A program made the position numbers and the translations under genes. Below, piece after piece: positions 56,944 through 64,000 of a stretch of 64,000 bases of DNA. A model generated the notes under the pieces. It was not told where the DNA came from. It saw only the letters and a program-made list of their open reading frames with translations, and made no database searches. Position 1 is the first letter of the stretch, and each line of letters starts with the position of its first letter. Source of the stretch: Rhodovastum atsumiense (lineage in GTDB: Bacteria; Pseudomonadota; Alphaproteobacteria; Acetobacterales; Acetobacteraceae); assembly GCF_937425535.1 (NCBI RefSeq), contig NZ_OW485601.1, positions 5,935,501 to 5,999,500 on the forward strand, given 5' to 3'.

Positions 56944-58098
56944 ATGAACCCTCGCATCGTTGCCATCCTCGGGGGCGTCGCGGTCGTCGTGCTCGGCGCC
57001 GCCCTGATCTGGGGCCGCGGGCCGATTGCGGTCACGCAGACCGCGCCGACGCAGGCGGGCACCCTGGTGTTCCCGGGGCTCGCCGGCCGCCTGCAGCAGG
57101 CCGCCCGGGTCGAGCTGACCACCAAGGGCCAGCCCCTGGTCATCACCAAGCAGGGCGATGTCTGGGGCCTCGCCGATCGCGGCAACTACCCGGTGCAGGC
57201 CGGGAAGCTGCGCGAGCTGCTCACCGGCCTGACCGAACTGCACCTGACCGAGCCGCGCACCGCCGATCCGGCGATGTACGAGCGGCTTGGCGTGGGCGAC
57301 CCCGCCTCCCCGACCGCGACCGCCACGGGGCTGCGCGTGCTGGACGGATCGGGGCAGGTGCTGGCCGAGCTGATCCTCGGCCATCGCCGCGTCCGCGCCC
57401 AGGCCAACCTGCCCGAATCGATTTATGTGCGCCGGCCCAACGAGGCGCGGTCGTGGCTGGCCGAGGGGCGGCTGCCGGTCGATGCCGATCCGCAGCTCTG
57501 GTTGCTGCGCGACATCGCCAATATCGACGCCAAGCAGGTCGCCTCGGTGGTGGTGCATCGCGACGACGCGGTGCTGCGCTTCGGCCGCGACGGCGACAAG
57601 CCGGTGCTGGCCGAGCCCGCCGACCATCCGAAGCTGGATGACTACCGCGTCGAGGACGTCTTCCGCGGGCTGGAGCAGCTCACCCTGACCGACGTGAAGC
57701 CGGCGGCGCAGCAACCCGGCGAGAAGCTCGGCACGGCGACGATCACCCTGACCGATGGCACCGTGGTGGACGCGACGGTGTTCCGCGCCGACAAGGACAT
57801 CTGGGTGCAGTTCGCCGCGCGGGGCGACAGCGCGCAGGCGAAGGAACTGGCCGCCCGCGTCACCGGCTGGACCTACCAGATCGGATCGTGGAAGGAACGG
57901 TCGCTGGTGCCGACGCTGACCGAACTGAAGGCGGAGGAACCACAGAAGCCGGCCGCCCCGGAAGCGGCTGCCCCGACCGAAACGCCAGTGCCGCAGGCCG
58001 CGCCGGCCTCGCCCGCCGGGACAGCGGCTCCGGATGCGGCCGCCCCGGCCGGCGACACGCCGGCACCGGAAGCCGAGCCAGAGCAGAAAGCCGAATAG
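56944..58098 (+). CDS. DUF4340 domain-containing protein
   Basis: 384 residues: an N-terminal membrane anchor (IVAILGGVAVVVLGAALIWG), then a DUF4340 extracytoplasmic region (VELTTKGQPLVITKQGDVWGL repeats) and a Pro/Ala/Glu-rich tail of ~60 residues. DUF4340 genes regularly follow GldG-like genes, as here (38-bp gap), so the protein is probably part of the same exporter. It may bind the exported molecule, but this is inference. Confidence 0.88.
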   Translation: MNPRIVAILGGVAVVVLGAALIWGRGPIAVTQTAPTQAGTLVFPGLAGRLQQAARVELTTKGQPLVITKQGDVWGLADRGNYPVQAGKLRELLTGLTELHLTEPRTADPAMYERLGVGDPASPTATATGLRVLDGSGQVLAELILGHRRVRAQANLPESIYVRRPNEARSWLAEGRLPVDADPQLWLLRDIANIDAKQVASVVVHRDDAVLRFGRDGDKPVLAEPADHPKLDDYRVEDVFRGLEQLTLTDVKPAAQQPGEKLGTATITLTDGTVVDATVFRADKDIWVQFAARGDSAQAKELAARVTGWTYQIGSWKERSLVPTLTELKAEEPQKPAAPEAAAPTETPVPQAAPASPAGTAAPDAAAPAGDTPAPEAEPEQKAE

Positions 58099-58101
58099 CC
58101 G

Positions 58102-58542
58102 GTGAGCCGCGAGTACCCCACCCGGCCCATCGTCGGCATCGGCATCTGCCTGTTGCGTCCGCATGCCGGCGGCGAGGTGCTGCTCGCCCGGCGCGGCCAG
58201 GCCCCGGCGCTCGGGGCCTGGACCCTGCCCGGCGGCGCGCAGGAACTCGGCGAGACGGCGGAACAGGCCGCCCGCCGGGAATTGCTGGAAGAGACCGGGC
58301 TCACCGCTGGCCCGCTGCAGCTTGCCGCCAACGTCGATTCCATCCACCGCGACGCGGCCGGCCGGGTGCGGTACCACTACACCATCCTCGATTTCTACGG
58401 CCTGCCGGCGGGGGGCGTGCTCGCGCCCGGCGACGACGTGGCCGAGGTCGTCTGGGCCCGACTCGATGCCCTGGACGCCTACGCGCTGTGGGACGAAGTG
58501 CATCGGGTGATCGGCATCGCCCGCCAGCAGCTTGGTGTGTGA
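58102..58542 (+). CDS. NUDIX hydrolase
   Basis: 146-residue hydrolase of nucleoside diphosphate-linked compounds. The Nudix box is GGAQELGETAEQAARRELLEETGL (G-x5-E-x7-REUxEExGU satisfied; residues about 38-61). The family opening PIVGIGICLLR and the ADP-ribose-pyrophosphatase-like fold around it are present. GTG start at 58102, 3 bp after the DUF4340 gene. The substrate is not specified by sequence. Confidence 0.93.
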   Translation: MSREYPTRPIVGIGICLLRPHAGGEVLLARRGQAPALGAWTLPGGAQELGETAEQAARRELLEETGLTAGPLQLAANVDSIHRDAAGRVRYHYTILDFYGLPAGGVLAPGDDVAEVVWARLDALDAYALWDEVHRVIGIARQQLGV

Positions 58543-58621
58543 CATCCCCGATCGAACCGTGAACTTCCCCCTGACCGTCCCGTTGGTCCTGCACACAAAC
58601 CCAAGGGGGGAGAGTCACGCG

Positions 58622-58864
58622 ATGGCAGGTTTCTTCGGGCTCACGTCGATTATTGATCGCATCAGCATCCTGGCGATGGTGGTCAACCCGGCGATCGGTG
58701 TGGTCAGGGCCGATGCGCGCAAGTTAAATGGGGAAGCGGGAAAACTGCCCGCCGACACGCCGCCCGGTCATGGCGACCGCCATGCACCGCCGCCGACCAG
58801 CGCCCGGGATGACCGCCCCGGCGCATTCGGGCGCACCGGGGAGCACCCTGGCCAAAACGGCTGA
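58622..58864 (+). CDS. Small hypothetical protein, 80 aa
   Basis: ATG at 58622 follows AAGGGGGGAGAG, a strong ribosome site. The first ~40 residues are hydrophobic (GFFGLTSIIDRISILAMVVNPAIGVV, a possible membrane segment) and the rest is Pro/Asp/Gly-rich and disordered. No family recognised. Two perfect hairpins follow the stop, which supports it as a transcribed unit. Confidence 0.5.
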   Translation: MAGFFGLTSIIDRISILAMVVNPAIGVVRADARKLNGEAGKLPADTPPGHGDRHAPPPTSARDDRPGAFGRTGEHPGQNG

Positions 58865-58874
58865 GCCTGGCGTG

Positions 58875-58950
58875 GGCCGAGTCGCCAGCGACTCGGCCTG
58901 CCCTGGCCCGCAGCGACAGCATTGCTGCCGTGTGACCCGACACGGCAGCA
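58875..58950 (+). terminator. Two consecutive perfect hairpins
   Basis: Stem GGCCGAGTCG/CGACTCGGCC with loop CCAG (58875-58898), then TGCTGCCGTGT/ACACGGCAGCA with loop GACCCG (58923-58950). Neither is followed by a T tract. They separate the small gene from metY. Confidence 0.55.
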
Positions 58951-59005
58951 TGGCCTGCGTCCAGGGGCGCAACCCGCGCGGGGACGGATCAGGGCGGGAG
59001 CAAAT

Positions 59006-59028
59006 TACTTTTTGAAAAAGTATATAAT
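59006..59028 (+). promoter_or_regulatory. AT-rich palindrome and -10 box upstream of metY
   Basis: TACTTTTT-G-AAAAAGTA is a perfect 8-bp inverted repeat (59006-59022), immediately followed by TATAAT (59023-59028). It lies 64 bp before the metY start in otherwise GC-rich DNA, so a repressor could cover this promoter. No good -35 box was found at 16-18 bp. I found no convincing SAM riboswitch. Confidence 0.5.
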
Positions 59029-59091
59029 CTGATTACTTGCCCGGAATTGTAAAAGGCGCTTCAACTGCACGCTGAGCCAGAGGAGGCCGCC

Positions 59092-60384
59092 ATGACCAGC
59101 ATCCATCCCGAGACCCTTGCCCTGCACGCCGGCTGGCGCGCCGACCCCGCCACCACCGCCGTTGCCGTGCCGATCTACCAGACCACCTCGTACCAGTTCG
59201 AATCGGCCGACAACGCCGCGGCGCTGTTCGGGCTGCAGGCGCTCGGCAACATCTACACCCGCATCATGAACCCCACGAACGACGTGCTGGAAAAGCGCGT
59301 CGCGGCGCTGGAAGGCGGCGTGGCGGCGCTGGCGCTGGCCTCGGGCCAGGCGGCGAGCGCGTTCTCGGTGCAGAACCTGGCGCGCGCCGGCGACAACATC
59401 GTCTCCTCGACCGACCTCTATGGCGGCACCTGGAACCTGTTCGCCAACACGCTCAAGGACCAGGGAATCGAGGTGCGATTCGTCGATCCCTCCGATCCGG
59501 AAGCCTTCGCCCGCGCCACCGACGACCGCACCCGCGCCTACTACGCCGAGACCCTGCCCAACCCGAAGCTGCGCGTCTTCCCGATCGCCGAGGTCGCGGC
59601 CATCGGCCGGCGCTTCGGCATCCCGCTGATCGTCGACAACACCGCCGCCCCGGTGCTGGTGAAGCCCCTGGAGCACGGCGCCGCCGTGGTGGTGTACTCG
59701 CTGACCAAATACCTGGGCGGCCACGGCACCTCGATCGGCGGCCTGATCGTCGATGGCGGCAATTTCGACTGGGAAGCCCATGCCGCCCGCCAGCCGGCGC
59801 TGAACACGCCTGATCCGAGCTACCACGGCGCGGTCTGGTCGCAGGCGGCCAAGCCGCTCGGGCCGATCGCCTATATCCTGAAGGCGCGGGTGACGCTGCT
59901 GCGCGACCTCGGCGCCGCGCTCAGCCCGTTCAATGCCTTCCTGATCCTGCAGGGCATCGAGACCGTGGCCCTGCGCGTCAAGGCGCACAGCGAGAACGCG
60001 CTGGCGGTGGCGAACTTCCTGCGGGAACGCCGGGAAGTGACCCGGGTGATCCACCCCTCCACCACCACCGGCCAGGATGCCGAATGGACGCGGAAATACC
60101 TGACCCGCGGCCAGGGCGGGCTGCTCGGCTTCGAACTCGCCGGTGGGGCCGAGGCCGGGCGGCGCTTCATCGACCAGCTGAAGCTGTTCTACCACGTCGC
60201 CAATATCGGTGATGCGCGCAGCCTCGCGATCCACCCGGCGAGCACCACCCATTCCCAGCTCAGCGTCGAGGAGCAGGCGGCGACCGGCGTGTCGCCGGGC
60301 TATGTCCGGCTTTCGATCGGCATCGAGCATATCGACGACATCATCGCCGATCTGGCCCAGGCGCTCGACGCCGTGGGCGCCTGA
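59092..60384 (+). CDS. metY: O-acetylhomoserine sulfhydrylase (aminocarboxypropyltransferase)
   Basis: PLP enzyme of 430 residues making homocysteine (or methionine) from O-acetylhomoserine and sulfide. The PLP-lysine motif is YSLTKYLGGHG; RIMNPTNDVLEKRVAALEGG and VDNTAAPVLVKPLEHGA are family blocks; the C-terminal SVEEQAATGVSPGYVRLSIGIEHIDDI is diagnostic for the Met/Cys PLP family. At ~430 residues it fits MetY and exceeds MetB/MetC/MetZ (~390). GAGGAGG precedes the ATG. A GC hairpin follows the stop. Confidence 0.94.
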   Translation: MTSIHPETLALHAGWRADPATTAVAVPIYQTTSYQFESADNAAALFGLQALGNIYTRIMNPTNDVLEKRVAALEGGVAALALASGQAASAFSVQNLARAGDNIVSSTDLYGGTWNLFANTLKDQGIEVRFVDPSDPEAFARATDDRTRAYYAETLPNPKLRVFPIAEVAAIGRRFGIPLIVDNTAAPVLVKPLEHGAAVVVYSLTKYLGGHGTSIGGLIVDGGNFDWEAHAARQPALNTPDPSYHGAVWSQAAKPLGPIAYILKARVTLLRDLGAALSPFNAFLILQGIETVALRVKAHSENALAVANFLRERREVTRVIHPSTTTGQDAEWTRKYLTRGQGGLLGFELAGGAEAGRRFIDQLKLFYHVANIGDARSLAIHPASTTHSQLSVEEQAATGVSPGYVRLSIGIEHIDDIIADLAQALDAVGA

Positions 60385-60390
60385 CCGGAG

Positions 60391-60412
60391 GCGGGGGCCG
60401 CAAGGCCCCCGC
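60391..60412 (+). terminator. GNRA-looped hairpin after metY
   Basis: GCGGGGGCC/GGCCCCCGC with loop GCAA, 6 bp past the metY stop and before tRNA-Leu. No T tract. Similar in design to the dispersed palindromic repeats. Confidence 0.55.
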
Positions 60413-60463
60413 ACCCCGGAGGGGGTTGGTTGCCTGCACAACCCGTGCTAGGAAGCGCCTCAT

Positions 60464-60550
60464 GGCCCTCTGTCGGAACTGGTAGACGAACGCGACTCAA
60501 AATCGCGCGCCTTTGCGGGCGTCCCGGTTCGAATCCGGGGAGGGCCACCA
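60464..60550 (+). tRNA. tRNA-Leu (anticodon CAA)
   Basis: Class II tRNA of 87 nt. Acceptor GGCCCTC pairs with GAGGGCC, followed by A and an encoded CCA. Anticodon stem CGCGA/TCGCG with loop CTCAAAA, anticodon CAA at 60498-60500. A long variable arm (GCCTTTGCGGGC) and T arm CCCGG-TTCGAAT-CCGGG are present. Confidence 0.96.
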
Positions 60551-60564
60551 CATCACCCCCATCA

Positions 60565-61806
60565 TCAGTGCAGCAGCCGGGCGCGGATCGTCCCCTCGAT
60601 CGCCTGCAGGTCGGCCAGCACCTCGGCCGCGGCGGCCTGGCCCTCGGCCTCGATGACGACGTAACCCAGATCGCCTTCGGTCTGCAGGTACTGCGCGGCG
60701 ATGTTCAGGCCGCGCCGGCTGAACACCAGGTTCACCTGCCCGAGCATGCCCGGCACGTTGCGATGCACATGGATGTAGCGCGCGTTCTGGGCCCGGTCCG
60801 GCAGTTGCACCTGCGGGAAATTCACCGCGCCGAGCGTGGTGCCGGCATCGGCGTAGTCGATCAGCTTGCGCGCCACTTCCTCGCCGATGTTCCACTGCGC
60901 CTCGATGGTCGAGCCGCCGATATGCGGCGTCAGGATGACGTTCGGCAGGCCCTGCAGCGGCGTCACCAGCTTCTCCCCGTCCCCGGTGGGTTCCACCGGG
61001 AAGACGTCCACCGCGGCGCCGAGCAGGTGTCCCGACCGCAGCGCCGTCGCCAGCGCGTCGAGATCGACCACGGTGCCGCGGCTGTTGTTGATGAGGAAGC
61101 TGCCCGGCTTCATCGCCGCGATTTCATCGCGCCCGATCAGCCCCACCGTATCGGGGGTTTCCGGCACGTGCAGGCTGACCACGTCGCATTCGGCCAGCAG
61201 CGCCGCCAGCCCCGCCGAGATCTGCACGTTGCCGCGCGGCAGCTTGATGGCGATGTCGTGGTACAGCACGCGCATGCCGAAGGCCTCGGCCAGGGCGGCG
61301 AGCTGGCTGCCGATATTGCCGTAGCCGACGATGCCCAGCGTCTTGCCGCGCACCTCCCAGGAATTGGCGGCGCTCTTGTCCCAGCCACCCTGGTGGGCGG
61401 CGCGGCTGCGGTCGGGGATGCGGCGCAGCAGCATGACGATTTCCCCCATCACCAGCTCGGCGACGCTGCGCGTGTTGCTGAACGGGGCATTGAAGACCGG
61501 AATGGCCTGCTCGCGGGCGGTGCGCAGGTCCACCTGGTTGGTGCCGATGCAGAAGCATCCCACCGCCAGCAGGGAGTCCGCGGCGGCGAGAGCCGCTTCG
61601 TCGAGCCGGGTGCGGCTGCGGATGCCCAGCAAATGCACGCCCCGCAACGCCTCGGCCAGCGCCGCGCCCTGCAGCGCCCCGGCGCGGCGTTCCACATGGG
61701 CGAAGCCGGCGCGGGCGAACAGCGCGGTCGCGCTGTCGGCGATGCCTTCGAGCAGCAGGACGCGGAGTTGCCCGGACGAGGCAATGGAGGGAACGCTCTG
61801 GGACAT
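60565..61806 (-). CDS. serA: D-3-phosphoglycerate dehydrogenase
   Basis: First enzyme of serine synthesis, 413 residues, close to the E. coli-type SerA (~410) with a C-terminal ACT domain (NVPGMLGQVNLVFSRRGLNIAAQYLQTEGDLGYVVIE) that allows serine feedback. NAD-binding motif GIVGYGNIGSQ; catalytic Arg in NNSRGTVVD, Glu near PVEPTG, and His in TPHIGGST. The start at 61806 excludes 66 upstream non-conserved residues. It converges with tRNA-Leu (14-bp gap). Confidence 0.97.
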   Translation of the reverse strand: MSQSVPSIASSGQLRVLLLEGIADSATALFARAGFAHVERRAGALQGAALAEALRGVHLLGIRSRTRLDEAALAAADSLLAVGCFCIGTNQVDLRTAREQAIPVFNAPFSNTRSVAELVMGEIVMLLRRIPDRSRAAHQGGWDKSAANSWEVRGKTLGIVGYGNIGSQLAALAEAFGMRVLYHDIAIKLPRGNVQISAGLAALLAECDVVSLHVPETPDTVGLIGRDEIAAMKPGSFLINNSRGTVVDLDALATALRSGHLLGAAVDVFPVEPTGDGEKLVTPLQGLPNVILTPHIGGSTIEAQWNIGEEVARKLIDYADAGTTLGAVNFPQVQLPDRAQNARYIHVHRNVPGMLGQVNLVFSRRGLNIAAQYLQTEGDLGYVVIEAEGQAAAAEVLADLQAIEGTIRARLLH

Positions 61807-62014
61807 GCGGCAGGTCCTGGACGGAGGTGGCCTCCCCCGATAGCGGGACCGTCCTAACCAGGCAAGACGAGGCCCAGCCTGCCTGCCATGGCAGGCGGTG
61901 CAGAGTCGCGAACAGCCCGGTTGATCGGCTCGGTGCGCCGGTCTGCCCCGCGCCGTCCGGCTGAAATCTCCCTGTTGACCGCGTCCGCCGGGCCAACTAA
62001 ACACCCGCCCATGG

Positions 62015-62336
62015 TCGGGCGTAGCTCAGCGGTAGAGCAATCGGCTGTTAAATTTTTGACACTTCAGAGGGAGACCTCAGTCGAAAATCGGGTGAATTCG
62101 GTGGAACCCCACCGTCGCGAGACGAGGGCAACGCCGAGCCAAGCCAGACGAAGGGCATAAAGGTCGTCTGGAAGGTGTAGAGACTAGGCGGTGAGGAGCC
62201 CATCCAATAACCCGCCCACGAGCGCCCGACACCCTAACGGTCACGCCGAGGGTGAAGACATAGTCCGGCACCGCGAGGAATCGCGGCAACAGACCGAACC
62301 GATTGGTCGTAGGTTCGAATCCTACCGCCCGAGCCA
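62015..62336 (+). tRNA. tRNA-Asn (anticodon GTT), interrupted by a group I intron
   Basis: Exon 1 is 62015-62049 and exon 2 is 62297-62336; joined they give a 75-nt tRNA. Acceptor TCGGGCG/CGCCCGA, discriminator G, encoded CCA; D arm GCTC/GAGC; anticodon stem ATCGG/CCGAT with loop CTGTTAA; T arm GTAGG-TTCGAAT-CCTAC. The anticodon GTT is 62047-62049, so the split is directly after it (between positions 36 and 37). Unspliced, the anticodon stem is separated by 247 nt and the tRNA cannot be charged. A perfect terminator follows. Confidence 0.95.
62050..62296 (+). ncRNA. Group I self-splicing intron (IC3-like, 247 nt)
   Basis: Conserved core strings match those I know from bacterial tRNA introns such as Azoarcus tRNA-Ile: GGCAACGCCGAGCCAAG (62127-62143, P4-Q region), GTGTAGAGACTA (R, 62175-62186) and AAGACATAGTCC (S, 62255-62266). 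P7 pairs GACTA with TAGTC. P1 pairs exon TGTT with GACA at 62058-62061, giving the required U-G wobble at the splice site; AAA/TTT extends it. Other helices: P2 GAGG/CCTC with a GAGA loop, P4 CGGTG/CGCCG, P8 CACCCT/AGGGTG, P9 CCGCGA/TCGCGG with a GGAA loop. The last intron base is G (62296). There is no homing endonuclease frame. Confidence 0.93.
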
Positions 62337-62342
62337 TTATGA

Positions 62343-62387
62343 TGCGGCGCCGCTCCAGACTGACGGAGCGGCGCCGCAATCGTTTTT
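62343..62387 (+). terminator. Rho-independent terminator of tRNA-Asn
   Basis: Perfect 14-bp stem TGCGGCGCCGCTCC/GGAGCGGCGCCGCA with an 8-nt loop, then ATCGTTTTT. It starts 7 bp after the tRNA 3' end and may also stop the convergent gene at 62391. Confidence 0.92.
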
Positions 62388-62390
62388 GGG

Positions 62391-63065
62391 TTATGCCAGC
62401 GAGACCGGACGATCCGGGAAGCAAAGCTGGTCGCGGTCGCGCCAGCTCGGCCGGACGTAATTGACTTCCATCAGCCGCCGCACGCCGATGATCTGCCGGC
62501 GCTCGAAGCCATGCCAGGTATCCGGCCCGGCGATGAAGATCACGCCGGAATTGAACTCCCCGGAAGAGCGGGCAACCCAGCGCCGGTCGGCATCGTAGAT
62601 GTCGGTGCCCCATTCCGCCGCATCCGGCCCGGTGAACAGGTACACCACCATCGAGAAAAGCTTTTCCGGAATGTCGCGGTGCGGTTCCAGCCAGGCGCCA
62701 TCGGTGTCCTGGATGTATTCGATGCGCAGGTAGCCGCCGGCGAGGTCCGCATGCAGGGTCTCGGCCAGCAGCCGCGCCACCTCGGGCTGTTGCAGCGCCT
62801 CGGCCAGCACGGCGCAGCTGGGGAATTTTTCCAGCAACCGCGGCGTGAAGAAGGTGCGGCGGTCATTGTAGCTGCCGCGCGTGCCGTCGGTGACGCCCAG
62901 CGCCGGAGGGGCGATCGGCAGCGTCAGGATGCCGGTGCAGAGATCGACCGGGAACACGTTCGACAGCCGCCAGTGCCGGTACGGCCATTCCGCCTGGTGG
63001 GATTTGTGCAGCGCCGCGACGAAATGGTGCACGACCGTGTCGAGCCTGGGAACGGGGGGATACAT
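62391..63065 (-). CDS. 2OG-Fe(II) oxygenase-like protein (second of pair)
   Basis: 224 residues, double-stranded beta-helix signature. HxD is LEPHRDIPEKLFSMVVYL (about residues 125-145), the distal His is in GPDTWHGFERR and the 2-oxoglutarate-binding Arg is in GVRRLMEVNYV. It starts 7 bp after the preceding gene on the same strand, so the two are co-transcribed. The substrate is unknown; related proteins hydroxylate small molecules or sugar-linked groups. Confidence 0.75.
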   Translation of the reverse strand: MYPPVPRLDTVVHHFVAALHKSHQAEWPYRHWRLSNVFPVDLCTGILTLPIAPPALGVTDGTRGSYNDRRTFFTPRLLEKFPSCAVLAEALQQPEVARLLAETLHADLAGGYLRIEYIQDTDGAWLEPHRDIPEKLFSMVVYLFTGPDAAEWGTDIYDADRRWVARSSGEFNSGVIFIAGPDTWHGFERRQIIGVRRLMEVNYVRPSWRDRDQLCFPDRPVSLA

Positions 63066-63072
63066 GGTCACC

Positions 63073-63762
63073 TCACGAGGCCCAGGGCAGGCGCCGCGGC
63101 GCCCATTGCAGCACCTGCCGCAGCGGCCCCACCGACTTGGCAAAGGCGCTGACGCTGTGCCGCCAGTATTCCTTGCGCACGTACCACTCGGAATCGACGT
63201 AGCAGAGCTGCAGGCTCATGCGCTCGCCCTTCTGCGGCAGGAAGCCGTGCCAGGACTTGTCGGAGACGCGGAACATCAGGATGCGGCCGAACTCGGGCGG
63301 GAACTCGAAGGCGTAGTCCTCGCGGTCGTTGCTGCGCAGCACGCGCAGGCGGCCATGCTCATAGGGCCATTCCCGGCTGAAGCCGACGATCACGGTGATG
63401 ATCTTGTGCTTCGAATCCGGATGGGCGTAGCCCTCGTTGTAGGCGCCGGTGGTGTTGCCCATCATGACGATGCAGGGCGGGCGCTGGCTGAGGTCGATGT
63501 CGAATTTCCGCTCCACCAGCCTGCGGAAACGCGGGCTCAGCAGGTCCTGGATAACCGCGCCGAAAGCCGGCCCGTATTTCAGGTCGGGCAGACCGTAGCT
63601 GCCGCGCCAGGGAATCTGCGGGGCGTCGGCAAGCACCGCGTCCTTGTGGGTCAGCGGGATCGCCTGGTCCACATAGCTGTAGTCATACGGCTCGCGGTGC
63701 AGCTCCGCCGCCGCGATGGCGGCCTCGTCGAGCATGGTGAAGGGGGCGTCGTCCTTCTGCAT
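63073..63762 (-). CDS. 2OG-Fe(II) oxygenase-like protein (first of pair)
   Basis: 229 residues. The iron site fits HPD in EGYAHPDSKHKIITVIVGFSREW, the distal His in SDKSWHGFLPQKGERMSLQLCYV with Arg following; AHxDSKxKxITVxxY-like text is frequent in 2OG dioxygenases of unknown role. The ATG at 63762 has GGGAG upstream; 70 upstream in-frame residues overlap the RidA gene region and are not coding. It is followed by a second oxygenase-like gene only 7 bp away. Confidence 0.78.
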   Translation of the reverse strand: MQKDDAPFTMLDEAAIAAAELHREPYDYSYVDQAIPLTHKDAVLADAPQIPWRGSYGLPDLKYGPAFGAVIQDLLSPRFRRLVERKFDIDLSQRPPCIVMMGNTTGAYNEGYAHPDSKHKIITVIVGFSREWPYEHGRLRVLRSNDREDYAFEFPPEFGRILMFRVSDKSWHGFLPQKGERMSLQLCYVDSEWYVRKEYWRHSVSAFAKSVGPLRQVLQWAPRRLPWAS

Positions 63763-63836
63763 CGGGCATCTCCCTGCGAGTTCAGGCTGGGGACGGCACG
63801 AACGGGGGTCCGGTGGCATCCGACGTGACCGGGCCT

Positions 63837-64000
63837 CTAGAAATCCGGCAGGAACGGCTGGCTCTGGGCGGTGATGGCGATGCCCTCCACCTCCACCAGC
63901 CATTCCGGCCGGCAGACGGGCCCCTGCACCATCAGGATGGGCAGATGCGGAAGGCGCGCGCGCAGATGCCACTGCACACGGTCGGAATCGGTGGGATCGC
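63837..64000 (-). CDS. RidA family protein (3' part, cut by window end)
   Basis: The last ~54 codons of a gene entering from beyond the right edge. The translation ends in LPHLPILMVQGPVCRPEWLV followed by EVEGIAITAQSQPFLPDF and TAG at 63837-63839. The QGPVCRPEWLVEVEGIA block is the conserved Arg-containing end of YjgF/YER057c/UK114 proteins, which hydrolyse reactive enamines/imines. It lies 74 bp upstream of the oxygenase pair on the same strand and may share their operon. Confidence 0.8.
   Translation of the reverse strand, partial: DPTDSDRVQWHLRARLPHLPILMVQGPVCRPEWLVEVEGIAITAQSQPFLPDF

Noticed and set aside
58951-59091. Possible SAM-II or other SAM riboswitch upstream of metY
   Set aside because: The region has hairpins and a promoter-like box but I could not build the SAM-II pseudoknot or its conserved loop bases.
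62015-62336. tRNA-Asn pseudogene broken by random DNA
   Set aside because: Both exons fold perfectly, the insert has a full group I core and correct splice-site bases, and a strong terminator is kept.

Overview
The window is about 68-70% GC, with heavy use of GTG/TTG starts, and reads as a chromosomal segment of a free-living alphaproteobacterium. The nagZ/M50/scpA/scpB/tatB/tatC/serS order, the GAAC-N7-GAAC LexA box at uvrA, an encoded CCA on both tRNAs and the GNRA-looped intergenic palindromes all fit that class. Rhodospirillales/Acetobacteraceae is my best guess at family level, but this is inference from style and not a search.

Layout. (1) 1-10.7 kb: a plus-strand operon with a peptide-type ABC importer (binding protein cut by the window edge, two permeases, one fused double ATPase), an M81 (MlrC) metallopeptidase, an amidase, a gamma-glutamyltransferase and a second, paralogous amidase. 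It looks like uptake and hydrolysis of an amide or peptide-like substrate. (2) 10.5-17.8 kb: a light/redox signalling island. A bacteriophytochrome kinase and its response regulator run on the minus strand; a large divergent hybrid kinase is broken by a 1,037-bp IS5-type element with an exact 3-bp target duplication. (3) 18-21.6 kb: ssb and uvrA, divergent, with an SOS box. (4) 22-28.8 kb: a carbon-metabolism island with a Chloroflexus-type malyl-CoA/citramalyl-CoA lyase, a fused class I CoA-transferase, a family III CoA-transferase of the 2-methylfumaryl-CoA isomerase type, a mesaconyl-CoA hydratase and a methyltransferase. Three of these are core enzymes of the glyoxylate + propionyl-CoA branch of the 3-hydroxypropionate bicycle. 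(5) 28.8-35.9 kb: assorted genes (TetR/quinone oxidoreductase pair with an operator, squalene/phytoene-synthase-like protein, sodB, yajC, DUF815 ATPase, VOC protein, FAD hydroxylase, a 50-residue protein). (6) 36-42.8 kb: housekeeping block nagZ-M50 protease-scpA-scpB-(acetate transporter, opposite strand)-tatB-tatC-serS. (7) 43.3-47.4 kb: a sensor kinase, peroxiredoxin/LysR pair and DsbA-like protein. (8) 47.4-53.4 kb: DNA repair block mfd, sdhE, recG. (9) 53.5-58.9 kb: a GldA/GldF/GldG-like ABC system with a DUF4340 protein, a NUDIX hydrolase and a small protein. (10) 59-64 kb: metY, tRNA-Leu(CAA), serA, an interrupted tRNA-Asn(GUU), two tandem 2OG-Fe(II) oxygenase-like genes and the end of a RidA-family gene.

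The most striking item is at 62,015-62,336: a tRNA-Asn whose anticodon loop is split directly after the anticodon by a 247-nt group I intron. Its P1 (with U-G wobble at the 5' splice site), P7 pairing, terminal G and conserved core strings are visible. A tRNA finder that does not model introns would miss this gene. Other points worth a look are the Chloroflexus-like Mcl/Mct/Mch set, the odd chromophore-pocket residues of the phytochrome, the IS-split kinase, and a family of dispersed palindromic repeats near 22.1, 31.7 and 50.9 kb.
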